19,340 nucleotides of DNA from 66-474 sp035606235. Its GTDB lineage: Bacteria > Pseudomonadota > Gammaproteobacteria > Xanthomonadales > Rhodanobacteraceae. Below, one piece after another: positions 13,554 through 19,340 of this stretch. The stretch lies in NCBI GenBank assembly GCA_035606235.1, contig DATNFU010000002.1, positions 1 through 19,340 of the forward strand, in the 5' to 3' direction. The notes beneath the pieces were generated by a model that was not told the origin of the DNA, ran no database searches, and saw nothing but the letters and a program-made list of their open reading frames with translations. Position numbers and translations under genes: made by a program. Position 1 is the stretch's first letter; each line of letters begins with the position of its first letter.

Positions 13554-14468
13554 ATGGCGGACACAGCGGCCTGGCATACCCACCTTGACCGGCTGGAGGC
13601 GGAATCCATCCGCATCCTGCGCGAGACCGTGGCCGAAGCACGCCGGCCGGTGCTGCTGTATTCGATCGGCAAGGATTCTTCGGTGCTGCTGCACCTGCTG
13701 TTGAAGGCGTTCCATCCGGGCAGGCCGCCGCTGCCGTTGCTGCATGTGGATACGACCTGGAAGTTCCGCGAGATGATCGCCTTCCGCGATCAGCGCGCGC
13801 GCGAAACCGGTGTCGAGCTGATCGTGCATATCAATCAGGATGGCGTGGCGCGCGGGGTCGGCCCGATCACCCACGGTGCGTCCGTGCACACCGAAGTGAT
13901 GAAGACGCAATCGCTGCGGCAGGCCCTGGCCGCGCACGGCTTCGATGCCGCGATCGGCGGCGCGCGGCGCGACGAGGATCCGGCGCGCGCCAAGGAGCGC
14001 GTGTTCTCGCTGCGCGGCGCCGGCCAGCGCTGGGAACCACGCAAGCAGCGCCCCGAACCGTGGGGCCTTTTCAATACGCGGCTTGCCGCGGACGAAACGC
14101 TGCGCGTGTTTCCCCTGTCGGACTGGACTGAGCTTGACGTGTGGCTGTATATCCGCCGCGAAAACATCCCGGTGGTGCCGCTGTATTTCGCCGACATGCG
14201 CCCGGTGATCGAGCGCAACGGCGCACTGCTCGTTTATGACGACGATCGCATGCCGCTGAACGAAGGCGAGACGCCTGTTCCGCGCAAGGTGCGGTTTCGC
14301 ACGCTCGGTTGCTGGCCGCTGACCGCGGCGGTGGAATCGGATGCCGCGAATCTCGACGAGATCATCAGCGAGATGCTGGCCACGCGCCTCTCCGAGCGCG
14401 CCGGACGCATCATCGATCTGGATCCTGCCGATTCGATGGAACGCAAGAAACGCGAGGGTTATTTCTGA
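13554..14468 (+). CDS. cysD: sulfate adenylyltransferase subunit 2 CysD
   Basis: CysD is the catalytic subunit of ATP sulfurylase and makes adenylyl sulfate (APS) from ATP and sulfate. The 304-aa product has the PP-loop YSIGKDSSVLLHL (36-48), HVDTTWKFREMIAFRD, AIGGARRDEDPARAKERVFS, QRPEPWGLFN, and a typical C-terminus DSMERKKREGYF. The ATG at 13554 follows GGAGG (13538-13542); the frame extends six codons upstream to a TTG inside that site, so the ATG is preferred. TATTCT at 13523-13528 may be the -10 box, with no good -35, as is usual for activator-dependent (CysB-type) promoters. It overlaps cysNC as TGATG. Confidence 0.97.
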   Translation: MADTAAWHTHLDRLEAESIRILRETVAEARRPVLLYSIGKDSSVLLHLLLKAFHPGRPPLPLLHVDTTWKFREMIAFRDQRARETGVELIVHINQDGVARGVGPITHGASVHTEVMKTQSLRQALAAHGFDAAIGGARRDEDPARAKERVFSLRGAGQRWEPRKQRPEPWGLFNTRLAADETLRVFPLSDWTELDVWLYIRRENIPVVPLYFADMRPVIERNGALLVYDDDRMPLNEGETPVPRKVRFRTLGCWPLTAAVESDAANLDEIISEMLATRLSERAGRIIDLDPADSMERKKREGYF

Positions 14469-16351
14469 TGGCCGCCGTCACCCAGGTCCCGGCCGAAACC
14501 ATCGCCGATCGGCTGCACGCGCTGGAAAACCGCGACACCTTGCGTATCGCGATCTGCGGCAGCGTGGACGATGGCAAGAGCACACTGCTCGGACGGCTGC
14601 TCGCCGAAGCCGGCATGATTCCCGAAGACCGTCTGCAGCAGATGGTCCGCGACAGCCGCAAGCACGGTACGCAAGGCGGCGCGCCGGATTACGCGCTGCT
14701 GCTGGACGGCCTGGAAGCTGAGCGCGAGCAGGGCATCACCATCGATGTCGCCTGGCGCTATTTCGGCACCGCCAAGCGCGCCTTCATCGTCGCCGATTGT
14801 CCGGGACACGCGCAGTACACGCGCAACATGGCCAGCGGTGCGTCGAACGCGGAGCTCGGCATCGTGCTGGTGGACGCGCGCGCGGGTGTGCAGACGCAGA
14901 CGCGCCGGCACGTGGCGATCCTGTCGATGTTCGGCGTCAAGCGGGTGCTGTTCGCGGTCAACAAGCTGGATCTGATCGATTATGACGTGGCGCGTTACGC
15001 CGCGATCGAGCAGGAATGCGCGGAGCTCGCGCGCAGCTTGAGCATCGCGCACAGCGACACCATTCCGGTTTCGGCGTTGAATGCCGACAACCTGGTGGAA
15101 CCTTCGCCGCGCACGCCGTGGTACGTGGGCCCCAGCTTGCTCGGCTTTCTGGAAAACGTGCCGGTGGAACGCCGCGGCCAGACCGCGTTCGCGATGCCGG
15201 TGCAATGGGTGAGCCGGCCGGATCAGCATTTTCGCGGCTACGCCGGAAGCATCGCCAGCGGCCATGTCGCCGCCGGCAACGAGGTGATCGTGCTGCCCTC
15301 GGGACAGCGCTCGCGCGTCGCGCGGGTGATCGGTGGATCGAGCGATCTTGCACAGGCGCAGGCCGATCAGGCGGTCACGCTGACCCTGAGCGACGCGATC
15401 GACGTGGCGCGCGGCGATGTCGTCGCCGATGTCGCGCAGCCGCCGCAGATCGCGGCGCAATTCGCCTGTCACGTGTTGTGGCTGGATGACGCGCCGCTGC
15501 TGCCGGGGCGCCGTTATCTGTTCAAGCTGGCCACCCGCACGCTGGGTGCGCAGGTCACCGAGATCAAGCATCGCATCGACCCGGACACGCAGGCGCGGCT
15601 CGCCGCCACGCGCCTGTCGGCCAACGAAATCGGCTATTGCAATCTGTCGCTGGACGCCGACATCGCCTACGAGCCTTACGCGCGCAACCGCACGCTGGGC
15701 GGTTTCATCCTGATCGACCGCGAGAGCAACGCGACGGTCGGCTGCGGCACACTGGATTTCGGCCTGCGCCGCGACAGCAACGTGCATTGGCAGCATCTGG
15801 ATGTGGATCGCGCCGCGCGCGCGCGCATCAAGGGCCAGCAGCCGCGTTGCCTGTGGTTCACGGGCTTGTCCGGCGCCGGCAAGTCAACAATCGCGAATCT
15901 GGTCGAGCGCCGCTTGCACGCCGACGGTTTCCACACCATCACCCTGGATGGCGACAACATCCGCCACGGTTTGAACCGCGACCTGGGCTTCACCGATGCC
16001 GACCGCGTGGAGAACATCCGACGCGTGGCGGAAGTCGCCAAGCTGATGCTGGATGCCGGCCTGATCGTGCTGGTGAGTTTCATCTCGCCGTTCCGCGCCG
16101 AACGGCACATGGCGCGTGCGCTGTTCAACCAGGGCGAATTCCTGGAAGTGTTCGTGGATGCGCCGCTTGAAATCTGCGAGCAACGCGACGTGAAAGGCCT
16201 CTACGCCAAGGCGCGCGCCGGCGATATCGCCAATTTCACCGGCATCGGCTCGCCTTACGAGCCGCCCGAATCACCGGAGGTGCATCTGCACTCCGGCAAC
16301 GAAGCCGCCGCCGAATCGGCCAAACGGGTGATCGAGGCGTTGGGGTTGTAG
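14468..16351 (+). CDS. cysNC: bifunctional sulfate adenylyltransferase subunit 1 / APS kinase CysNC
   Basis: This is a 627-aa fusion. The N-terminal CysN GTPase (about 1-440) powers CysD: G1 GSVDDGKST (31-39), the switch region EREQGITIDVAWRYF, G3 DCPGHAQYTRNM, G4 NKLDLIDY, then beta-barrel domains. The C-terminal CysC APS kinase (about 455-627) has Walker A GLSGAGKST (466-474), TLDGDNIRHGLNRDLGF, and FISPFRAERHMAR, and makes PAPS. The fusion is common in Xanthomonadales, Pseudomonas and rhizobia. It is translationally coupled to cysD. The TAG stop is part of a GTAGCAGCGCCCG palindromic sequence. Where cysH and cysIJ lie is not visible. Confidence 0.98.
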   Translation: MAAVTQVPAETIADRLHALENRDTLRIAICGSVDDGKSTLLGRLLAEAGMIPEDRLQQMVRDSRKHGTQGGAPDYALLLDGLEAEREQGITIDVAWRYFGTAKRAFIVADCPGHAQYTRNMASGASNAELGIVLVDARAGVQTQTRRHVAILSMFGVKRVLFAVNKLDLIDYDVARYAAIEQECAELARSLSIAHSDTIPVSALNADNLVEPSPRTPWYVGPSLLGFLENVPVERRGQTAFAMPVQWVSRPDQHFRGYAGSIASGHVAAGNEVIVLPSGQRSRVARVIGGSSDLAQAQADQAVTLTLSDAIDVARGDVVADVAQPPQIAAQFACHVLWLDDAPLLPGRRYLFKLATRTLGAQVTEIKHRIDPDTQARLAATRLSANEIGYCNLSLDADIAYEPYARNRTLGGFILIDRESNATVGCGTLDFGLRRDSNVHWQHLDVDRAARARIKGQQPRCLWFTGLSGAGKSTIANLVERRLHADGFHTITLDGDNIRHGLNRDLGFTDADRVENIRRVAEVAKLMLDAGLIVLVSFISPFRAERHMARALFNQGEFLEVFVDAPLEICEQRDVKGLYAKARAGDIANFTGIGSPYEPPESPEVHLHSGNEAAAESAKRVIEALGL

Positions 16352-16373
16352 CAGCGCCCGTGAAATCGACGGG
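16348..16373 (+). repeat. degenerate GTAG-headed palindrome at the cysNC stop
   Basis: GTAGCAGCGCCCGT leads into GAAATCG and ACGGG; the stem CCCGT/ACGGG is at 16357-16361 and 16369-16373. Bases 16349-16351 are the cysNC stop. It differs from the hda and murU copies by CAG in place of GAG and by a shorter stem, so it may be an older REP copy. Confidence 0.55.
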
Positions 16374-16406
16374 TCACGCACGGCGCAACAGAACGGTTTT
16401 GAAAGC

Positions 16407-16433
16407 GTCGCGGCAGCTTTCAAGCCGCTCCTA
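16407..16433 (-). repeat. REP-type palindrome at the bamD stop
   Basis: On the minus strand TAGGAGCGGCTTGAAAG is followed by CTGCCGCGAC, with the GCGGC/GCCGC stem and GCGAC end of the REP consensus; the tetranucleotide is TTAG instead of GTAG. The first three bases are the bamD stop codon. It faces the cysNC palindrome across 33 bases. Confidence 0.7.
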
Positions 16434-17279
16434 ATAATGTCCGGAGAGCGGAATCGCGCGGCGTAGCGTCGAAGGCGTTTTCGGCCAGCCCTTGGGGTCG
16501 CGCAGATACGGGTGATTCGGGTAATTGAGCTTCAGCACGCTCACCGCCTGATCCGCCAGTTGCTGACGGCCGAGCAGGGAATAGCTCTTGGCCAGCACCG
16601 CCAGGGCGTCGCCCACCTGCGGGGTGCGCTGGTAATGCTCGATCACGTATTCGGCGCGGTCGGCCGACGCCACGTAAGCCTTGTGGCGCAGATAGTATTC
16701 GGCGATGTTCAACTCGAATTGCGCCAGACCGTCGCGCAGCCACACCATGCGCTGGAGGGCGTCGTTCGTGTACACCGAGGTGGGGAAGCGTTGCACCAGC
16801 TGCGAGAAATCGTCGAACGATTGCAGCGCGTAACCCTGGTCGCGGCGCGAAGCGCTCTGCTGCGTGAGGCGCTGGATCATGGTGCCGGTGCGATCGAAAT
16901 TGATCAGCCCGCGCAAGTAGTAGGCATAGTCGATATGCTTCTGCGCGGGATAGGTCTTGATGAAGCGATTGATCGCCGAGTACGCCTCGTCGGCCTTGTC
17001 GTCCTTGTAATAGGCGTAGGCCAGATCGATCTGCGCCTGCTCGTTGTAAGGCCCGTACGGGAAGCGCGCGATCAGGCGCTGGTAGAGTTTCTCGGCATTG
17101 TCGTAATTCCCGTTGTGCAGCCGCTCGGTCGCCAGGTTGTACAACTGGTCCACCGGCAACGTGTCACCCTCGTCGCCCTTGTTCGCGCCGCGATGGAACA
17201 GCGAGCAAGCCGAGAGCACCAGCAGCAGTGGCGCCAGCATGGCGATTTTCAGCGAAGGACGCAGGTTTTGGAGGCGCAT
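16431..17279 (-). CDS. bamD: outer membrane protein assembly factor BamD
   Basis: BamD is the essential lipoprotein of the BAM complex that folds beta-barrels, including LptD, into the outer membrane. The 282-aa product has a lipoprotein signal peptide with lipobox LSAC (C25), then TPR-like helices: LYNLATERLHNGNYDNAEKL, RFPYGPYNEQAQIDLAYAYY, DEAYSAINRFIKTYP, DYAYYLRGLINF, FDDFSQLVQRFPTSVYTNDALQRM and YVASADRAEYVIEHYQRTP. The ATG at 17279 gives a normal lipoprotein leader; the frame continues 39 residues upstream without family resemblance. It is divergent from rluD-pgeF, the same arrangement as in E. coli. Its stop is inside a REP. Confidence 0.97.
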   Translation of the reverse strand: MRLQNLRPSLKIAMLAPLLLVLSACSLFHRGANKGDEGDTLPVDQLYNLATERLHNGNYDNAEKLYQRLIARFPYGPYNEQAQIDLAYAYYKDDKADEAYSAINRFIKTYPAQKHIDYAYYLRGLINFDRTGTMIQRLTQQSASRRDQGYALQSFDDFSQLVQRFPTSVYTNDALQRMVWLRDGLAQFELNIAEYYLRHKAYVASADRAEYVIEHYQRTPQVGDALAVLAKSYSLLGRQQLADQAVSVLKLNYPNHPYLRDPKGWPKTPSTLRRAIPLSGHY

Positions 17280-17513
17280 GAACGAGGTCTTGGACGAATG
17301 CAAGCGGCGATGATAGCCGAAATCGGATCGGCGCCGCCGCCGTGCCCCGAGTTCCTCAAAAGCCATTGCGGCGGCTTTTGCCCCTAGCCACTTCAAGCAA
17401 GCGGGCGATCAACTTTGGCAAAAGCCAAGGGTTTGATGGGGGTGTGGAAGTATGCTGACATGGGTCGAAATGAGATTGTCCACGATCACGAGAACTCTCT
17501 TGAAGGCCGTTCC
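17280..17513. promoter_or_regulatory. divergent bamD / rluD control region with paired GGC-A4-GCC palindromes
   Basis: This 234-base gap must hold both promoters. It has a perfect hairpin CAAAAGCC (17357-17364) / GGCTTTTG (17373-17380) and a second TTGGC-AAAA-GCCAA (17415-17428). The decamer GGCAAAAGCC at 17417-17426 is the reverse complement of GGCTTTTGCC at 17373-17382, so the same near-palindrome appears twice, 44 bases apart centre to centre. TATCAT on the bamD strand and TATGCT (17451-17456) on the rluD strand are weak -10 candidates. Confidence 0.4.
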
Positions 17514-18473
17514 ATGAACGCGCCGATCCTGCGCGGGAAACTGCCGGCGGATGCGGCCGGTCGACGTTTCGACCAGGCATTGGCGGGATTGTTCCCGGAC
17601 TATTCGCGCTCGCGGCTGGCCGGCTGGATCAAGTCCGGTGCGGTGACGCTGGATGGGTTGGGCGCGACTCCGCGCCAGCTCGTGCGCGGCGGTGAAATGG
17701 TCGAATTGACCGTGGTCGAGGAAAACGCGGTGGAAGCCGCGCCCGAGCCGATCGCATTGCGCATCCTGCATGAAGATGCCGAGTTGCTGGTGCTCGACAA
17801 GCCCGCGGGGCTGGTGGTGCATCCCGGTGCCGGCAACCGCCACGGTACTTTGCTGAACGCGCTGCTGCATCACGATCCGCAACTGGTCACCCTGCCGCGC
17901 GCGGGCATCGTGCATCGTCTGGACAAAGACACTTCCGGGTTGCTGGTGGTCGCGCGCACCTTGCGCGCGCACACCGCGCTGGTGGCGATGCTGAGTCGTC
18001 GCGAAATCCATCGCCGCTACGTCGCGCTCGTCAATGGCGTGCCGGTTGCAGGCGGCACCGTGGACGCGCCGCTCGATCGGCATCCGGTCGATCGCGTGCG
18101 CCGCGCCGTGCGCGAAGGTGGCCGCCCGGCGCGGACGCATTATCGGGTGCGCGAGCGCTTCCGGGCGCACGCACTGCTGCAATGCGAACTTGAAAGCGGG
18201 CGCACCCACCAGATCCGCGTGCACATGGCGCACGCGGGTTTTCCATTGATCGGCGATTCGCTTTACGGCGGCGGATTGAAATTGCCGCGCGGCGCCGGCG
18301 CAGCGCTGGTCACAGAACTGCGCGATTTCAAACGCCAGGCGCTGCATGCGGAGCAGCTCGCCTTCGCGCATCCCGTCAGCGCTGAAGCGATGTCTTTCGA
18401 AGCCGCGCCGCCGAGGGATTTTCTCGATCTGCTTGCTGCGCTGCGCGCGGATGCAAAAGATGCGGGTGCCTGA
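17514..18473 (+). CDS. rluD: 23S rRNA pseudouridine synthase RluD
   Basis: RluD makes pseudouridines in helix 69 of 23S rRNA (positions 1911, 1915 and 1917 in E. coli). The 319-aa product has an N-terminal S4 RNA-binding domain (about 18-70, RRFDQALAGLFPDYSRSRLAGWIKSGAVTLDG), then the RluA-type catalytic domain with LVLDKPAGLVVHPGAG, the catalytic motif HRLDKDTSGLLVVA (D137), RRYVALV, and SGRTHQIRVHMAHAGFPLIGDSLYG. The ATG at 17514 follows AAGG at suitable spacing; the frame is open another 33 codons upstream but is not family-like. pgeF begins 14 bases before its stop, so the two are probably cotranslated. Confidence 0.97.
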   Translation: MNAPILRGKLPADAAGRRFDQALAGLFPDYSRSRLAGWIKSGAVTLDGLGATPRQLVRGGEMVELTVVEENAVEAAPEPIALRILHEDAELLVLDKPAGLVVHPGAGNRHGTLLNALLHHDPQLVTLPRAGIVHRLDKDTSGLLVVARTLRAHTALVAMLSRREIHRRYVALVNGVPVAGGTVDAPLDRHPVDRVRRAVREGGRPARTHYRVRERFRAHALLQCELESGRTHQIRVHMAHAGFPLIGDSLYGGGLKLPRGAGAALVTELRDFKRQALHAEQLAFAHPVSAEAMSFEAAPPRDFLDLLAALRADAKDAGA

Positions 18474-19340
18474 GCCGGACGTCTGGATCATTCCCGACTG
18501 GCCCGCGCCACCGAACGTGCGCGCGGTGGTGAGCACACGACGCGGGCCGGGCGTCTCGAAACCGCCATACGATGCATTCAACCTTGGGGCGCGTTGCGGC
18601 GATGAGCCGCCGGCAGTGGCGGAAAACCGTGCGCGCTTGCGTCAAGCGCTGGCGCTGCCTTCGCGGCCGCACTGGTTGCGTCAGGTGCACGGGACCGGCG
18701 TTGCCGTCTTCCCTGCCCCGTTTACGGGGGGTGAGCCGACGCGTTCAGCCGATGCCTTGAATGGCATCGGCCGCGACAGCGAACGCGCGCAGCGGGACGC
18801 GCGAGCTTGGCAACGCGCGAGCGCAGCGAGCATGGGTGGGGGGAACAACAAGAAGGCATCGCAAGAACCCGAAGCCGACGCGGCGCTGACGCGCACGCGC
18901 GGCGTGGTGCTGGCGATTGTCACCGCCGATTGCCTGCCGGTGGTGTTGTGCGCGCGGGACGGTACGGAAATCGCGGTGGCGCACGCGGGCTGGCGCGGTT
19001 TGAGCGCAGGCGTGCTGGAAAACACGCTCGCCGCAATGCGCAGCGCGAGCGAAAACATTCTCGCCTGGCTTGGTCCCGCCATCGGACCGCGTTCCTACGA
19101 AGTCGGCGCGGAGGTGCGTGATGCGTTTCTTGCGCGTGATCGCATCGCCGCCGAGGCGTTTGCGTCAACGCGTCCCGGCCACTGGCGTTGCGATCTCTAC
19201 ATCCTCGCACGGCAGCGCCTGCGCGGCGCCGGCGTCAGTCAAATCTTCGGCGGGGATTTCGACACCCACACCGATGCGCGCCTGTATTCCTACCGACGTC
19301 AGGGCGCGCGCAGCGGGCGCTTTGCCACGCTGGTTTGGCT
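18460..19340 (+). CDS. pgeF: purine nucleoside phosphorylase / laccase-domain protein PgeF (YfiH), with in-frame insertion; 3' end outside window
   Basis: This is the cytoplasmic multicopper-oxidase-like DUF152 family (YfiH/YlmD/LACC1), with reported purine nucleoside phosphorylase activity and, in E. coli, a role in peptidoglycan precursor fidelity. 293 codons are open to the window edge. The metal-ligand motifs are present: WLRQVHG (H77), TADCLPVVLC (C158), AVAHAGWRG (H175), then AWLGPAIGP and a C-terminal DTHTDARLYSYRRQGARSGR. The H77-C158 gap is 81 residues against about 36 in E. coli YfiH as I recall it, while C158-H175 keeps 17. So about 45 residues are inserted at roughly 85-135, rich in Ala/Arg/Gly/Asn/Ser. 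The frame is intact. It overlaps rluD by 14 bases, as expected for this pair. Confidence 0.92.
   Translation, partial: MRVPEPDVWIIPDWPAPPNVRAVVSTRRGPGVSKPPYDAFNLGARCGDEPPAVAENRARLRQALALPSRPHWLRQVHGTGVAVFPAPFTGGEPTRSADALNGIGRDSERAQRDARAWQRASAASMGGGNNKKASQEPEADAALTRTRGVVLAIVTADCLPVVLCARDGTEIAVAHAGWRGLSAGVLENTLAAMRSASENILAWLGPAIGPRSYEVGAEVRDAFLARDRIAAEAFASTRPGHWRCDLYILARQRLRGAGVSQIFGGDFDTHTDARLYSYRRQGARSGRFATLVW
18709..18866. repeat. palindrome-rich in-frame insertion within pgeF
   Basis: The extra coding segment holds CCCCGT-TT-ACGGGG (18716-18729), a perfect 9-bp hairpin GCCGATGCC-TTGAAT-GGCATCGGC (18748-18771), and GCGAGCGCAGCGAGC (18817-18831), whose reverse complement is in the murA leader at 4131-4145. 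This looks like a mobile palindromic repeat or several nested ones kept in frame. Borders are approximate, set by the conserved VHGTGVAV and EADAALTRT on either side. Confidence 0.6.

Noticed and set aside
14459..15796. Long open frame (445 codons) antisense to cysNC
   Set aside because: It mirrors the GC-biased third positions of cysNC, has no recognisable domain, is His/Arg/Gln-rich and shows no start signal. The same applies to long antisense frames over murA (4181-5266), purM (6875-8293), the permease (9523-10605) and rluD (17409-18581).
17280..17356. Sigma-E-like promoter (GGAACTC) upstream of bamD
   Set aside because: A GGAACT element exists on the bamD strand, but no -10 element of the right type occurs at 15-17 bases; the nearest candidate is more than 20 bases away.
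18572..19121. Short plus-strand frames suggesting that pgeF is broken
   Set aside because: Reading from ATG 18460 the pgeF frame is open through the insertion to the window edge with all metal-ligand motifs, so there is no frameshift.

Overview
The window is high-GC chromosomal DNA from a gammaproteobacterium, most likely of the Xanthomonadales/Lysobacterales (a Rhodanobacteraceae- or Xanthomonadaceae-like genome). Three things point there: the fused cysNC next to cysD; the block purN-purM / DUF2066 - CDP-alcohol phosphatidyltransferase - AI-2E permease - hda; and dispersed GTAG-type REP palindromes plus CGGGATT-type heptamer repeats. Genus-level placement is inference. No rRNA, tRNA, CRISPR array, prophage or intact insertion sequence was seen, and nearly all the DNA is densely packed core genes.

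Layout. (1) 1-3642, minus strand: kdsD-kdsC-lptC-lptA-lptB(partial), which make the Kdo precursor and form part of the LPS transport bridge. (2) 3855-5506, plus: ibaG and murA (first step of peptidoglycan synthesis). (3) 5560-8122, minus: purM-purN and a DUF3108 periplasmic protein. (4) 8320-11429, plus: DUF2066 protein, CDP-alcohol phosphatidyltransferase, AI-2E-type permease and hda (DnaA inactivation). (5) 11612-13380, minus: amgK-murU (MurNAc salvage). (6) 13554-16351, plus: cysD-cysNC (sulfate activation to PAPS). (7) 16431-17279, minus: bamD (outer membrane assembly). (8) 17514 to the end, plus: rluD and partial pgeF. Envelope biogenesis dominates: LPS export, peptidoglycan synthesis and recycling, and BAM. 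AmgK/MurU feed UDP-MurNAc into the pathway downstream of MurA.

I found no new multigene system. What is unusual is how far short repeats have entered the ends and interiors of essential genes. hda starts inside one arm of a perfect 23-bp inverted repeat, whose other arm encodes the C-terminal tail of the upstream permease; hda then stops inside a GTAG-type REP. All four genes facing the two clearest convergent junctions (hda/murU and cysNC/bamD) end in a TAG that lies in a GTAG- or TTAG-headed palindrome. purN begins in a heptamer repeat that adds about 14 residues. murA starts directly after a pyrimidine repeat with no Shine-Dalgarno. purM and pgeF carry palindrome-rich in-frame insertions. 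I infer that repeat movement has rewritten gene termini here.
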